Of a stretch of 6,022 nt of DNA, positions 5,517-6,022 are shown one piece after another (positions within the stretch are counted from its first letter, which is position 1; every line of letters starts with the position of its first letter). Source of the stretch: Chloroflexota bacterium (GTDB lineage Bacteria > Chloroflexota > Anaerolineae > Anaerolineales > Villigracilaceae); assembly GCA_016191985.1 (NCBI GenBank), contig JACPVB010000094.1, positions 1 to 6,022 of the forward strand, given 5' to 3'. The position numbers and the translations under genes were made by a program. The notes under the pieces were generated by a model. That model did no database searches. It was not told where the DNA came from and worked only from the letters and a program-made list of their open reading frames with translations.

Positions 5517-5804
5517 ATGACAGCATATGTGATCGTCGATATCGAAGTGACCGACCCCGAAGGCTACAAGGAATATGTCAAACTGGCGCCGGAAGCTGTG
5601 AAACTATACGGTGGAAAATACATCGCGCGCGGCGGGCATAACGAAACTTTGGAAGGAGACTGGCAGGCAAAGCGCCTGGTCATTCTCGAATTCCCGTCTC
5701 TGGAGCAGGCAAAGGATTGGCTGAACTCACCTGAATATGCCCCCGCCCGAAAAATGCGCCATCAATACGCCCGCACGAACATGGTGGTCGTCGAAGGCCT
5801 GTAA
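5517..5804 (+). CDS. DUF1330-family small protein (dimeric alpha/beta-barrel type)
   Basis: The 95-residue protein matches the DUF1330 pattern from end to end. It has an N-terminal strand AYVIVDIEVTDPEGYKEY, then GGKYIARGG (32-40), LEGDW (45-49) and RLVILEFPSLEQAKDWLNSPEY (53-74), and the closing strand MVVVEG. The family has a ferredoxin-like fold that dimerises, similar to antibiotic-biosynthesis monooxygenase and Dabb proteins, but no biochemical role is firmly known. The length is typical. AAGGG at 5503-5507 lies nine bases before the ATG, and the gene starts 21 bases after the CNNM/CorC-type gene, so the two are probably cotranscribed. A functional link between them is not evident. Confidence 0.9.
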   Translation: MTAYVIVDIEVTDPEGYKEYVKLAPEAVKLYGGKYIARGGHNETLEGDWQAKRLVILEFPSLEQAKDWLNSPEYAPARKMRHQYARTNMVVVEGL

Positions 5805-5812
5805 TTGTTCAA

Positions 5813-5821
5813 TGGTATAAT
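5813..5821 (+). promoter_or_regulatory. Extended -10 promoter (TGGTATAAT) for the zinc-ribbon gene
   Basis: TATAAT at 5816-5821 is a perfect -10 hexamer preceded by TG and one base (5813-5815), the extended -10 form that can work without a good -35; none is seen at the usual distance. Transcription would start about seven bases on, near 5828. The next ATG is at 5832, so the message would have almost no leader. Confidence 0.65.
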
Positions 5822-5831
5822 CTTCGCCCGT

Positions 5832-6022
5832 ATGACTCCAGAACCTACATCCAGTACAAAAACAAAGGTCTGCCCCACCTGTGGGACACGTCTAAGTGAA
5901 AATGCAACACGCTGTCTCGTCTGTGGGACGGAATTCAACGCACGGCCCGAACCGAAGATCGTCAAGAAAGCTGAAAAGTCGGTACAGGCCAGCCGTATGC
6001 CGGAGATTCGTCTCAGCCTCCC
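5832..6022 (+). CDS. N-terminal part of a double-zinc-ribbon protein (3' end outside window)
   Basis: The frame is open from the ATG at 5832 to the window edge, giving 63 codons. Residues 14-34 form two CxxC knuckles, CPTCG (14-18) and CLVCG (28-32), spaced as in a zinc ribbon that binds one zinc with four cysteines. A charged, Lys/Pro/Glu-rich linker follows (PEPKIVKKAEKSVQAS), then MPEIRLSLP, which looks like the start of a new segment. In Anaerolineae such ribbons often head membrane-anchored proteins with further domains downstream; whether that holds here lies outside the window. There is no Shine-Dalgarno before the ATG, and a -10 box ends 10 bases upstream, so the start is probably used leaderless. 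This also explains why no upstream start was chosen. Confidence 0.78.
   Translation, partial: MTPEPTSSTKTKVCPTCGTRLSENATRCLVCGTEFNARPEPKIVKKAEKSVQASRMPEIRLSL

Overview
The window looks like chromosomal DNA of a Chloroflexota bacterium, most likely class Anaerolineae. This is inference from gene types, moderate GC, promoter style and the resemblance of the proteins to families I associate with that group; no phylogenetic marker is present. It holds eight recognisable genes, two of them cut by the window edges, and two very small ORFs.

Left part (1-1036): the C-terminal end of a secreted Ig-like-fold protein stops at 212. It is followed by a perfect 14-bp hairpin with a T tract (239-273), which lies between it and a convergent minus-strand gene. 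That gene encodes a protein related to PyrK, the iron-sulfur/flavin electron-transfer subunit of dihydroorotate dehydrogenase, but its NAD-binding glycine motif is not recognisable. The 75 bases at 962-1036 form a divergent control region with a consensus TATAAT box.

Centre (1037-4014): a membrane-anchored SPFH/prohibitin-family protein comes first. A spacer follows that carries a dispersed-type inverted repeat (2083-2129). Next is selD, selenide,water dikinase. The true selD reading frame runs 2161-3222 and crosses an in-frame TGA at 2221-2223. That codon sits exactly where the family has its catalytic Cys/Sec and is followed by hairpins suited to a bacterial SECIS element, so SelD is itself a selenoprotein here. 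A conventional gene caller would truncate it to begin near 2308. selD is followed without a gap by a 49-residue membrane protein (3222-3371), which overlaps by 8 bases a zinc-dependent nucleoside/tRNA-type deaminase (3364-4014). These three genes look like one translationally coupled unit.

Right part (4015-6022): a 188-base spacer holds a doubtful 49-codon ORF. It is followed by a CNNM/CorC-type membrane protein with a CBS pair and C-terminal CorC_HlyC domain (4203-5495), then a small DUF1330-type protein (5517-5804). Last is the start of a double-zinc-ribbon protein (5832 to the edge), whose extended -10 promoter lies so close to its ATG that the mRNA is probably leaderless.

The most notable content is the selenoprotein SelD with its recoding signal. 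It implies that the organism has the full Sec-decoding machinery (selA, selB, selC) elsewhere. No CRISPR array, tRNA, rRNA or mobile-element gene was seen.
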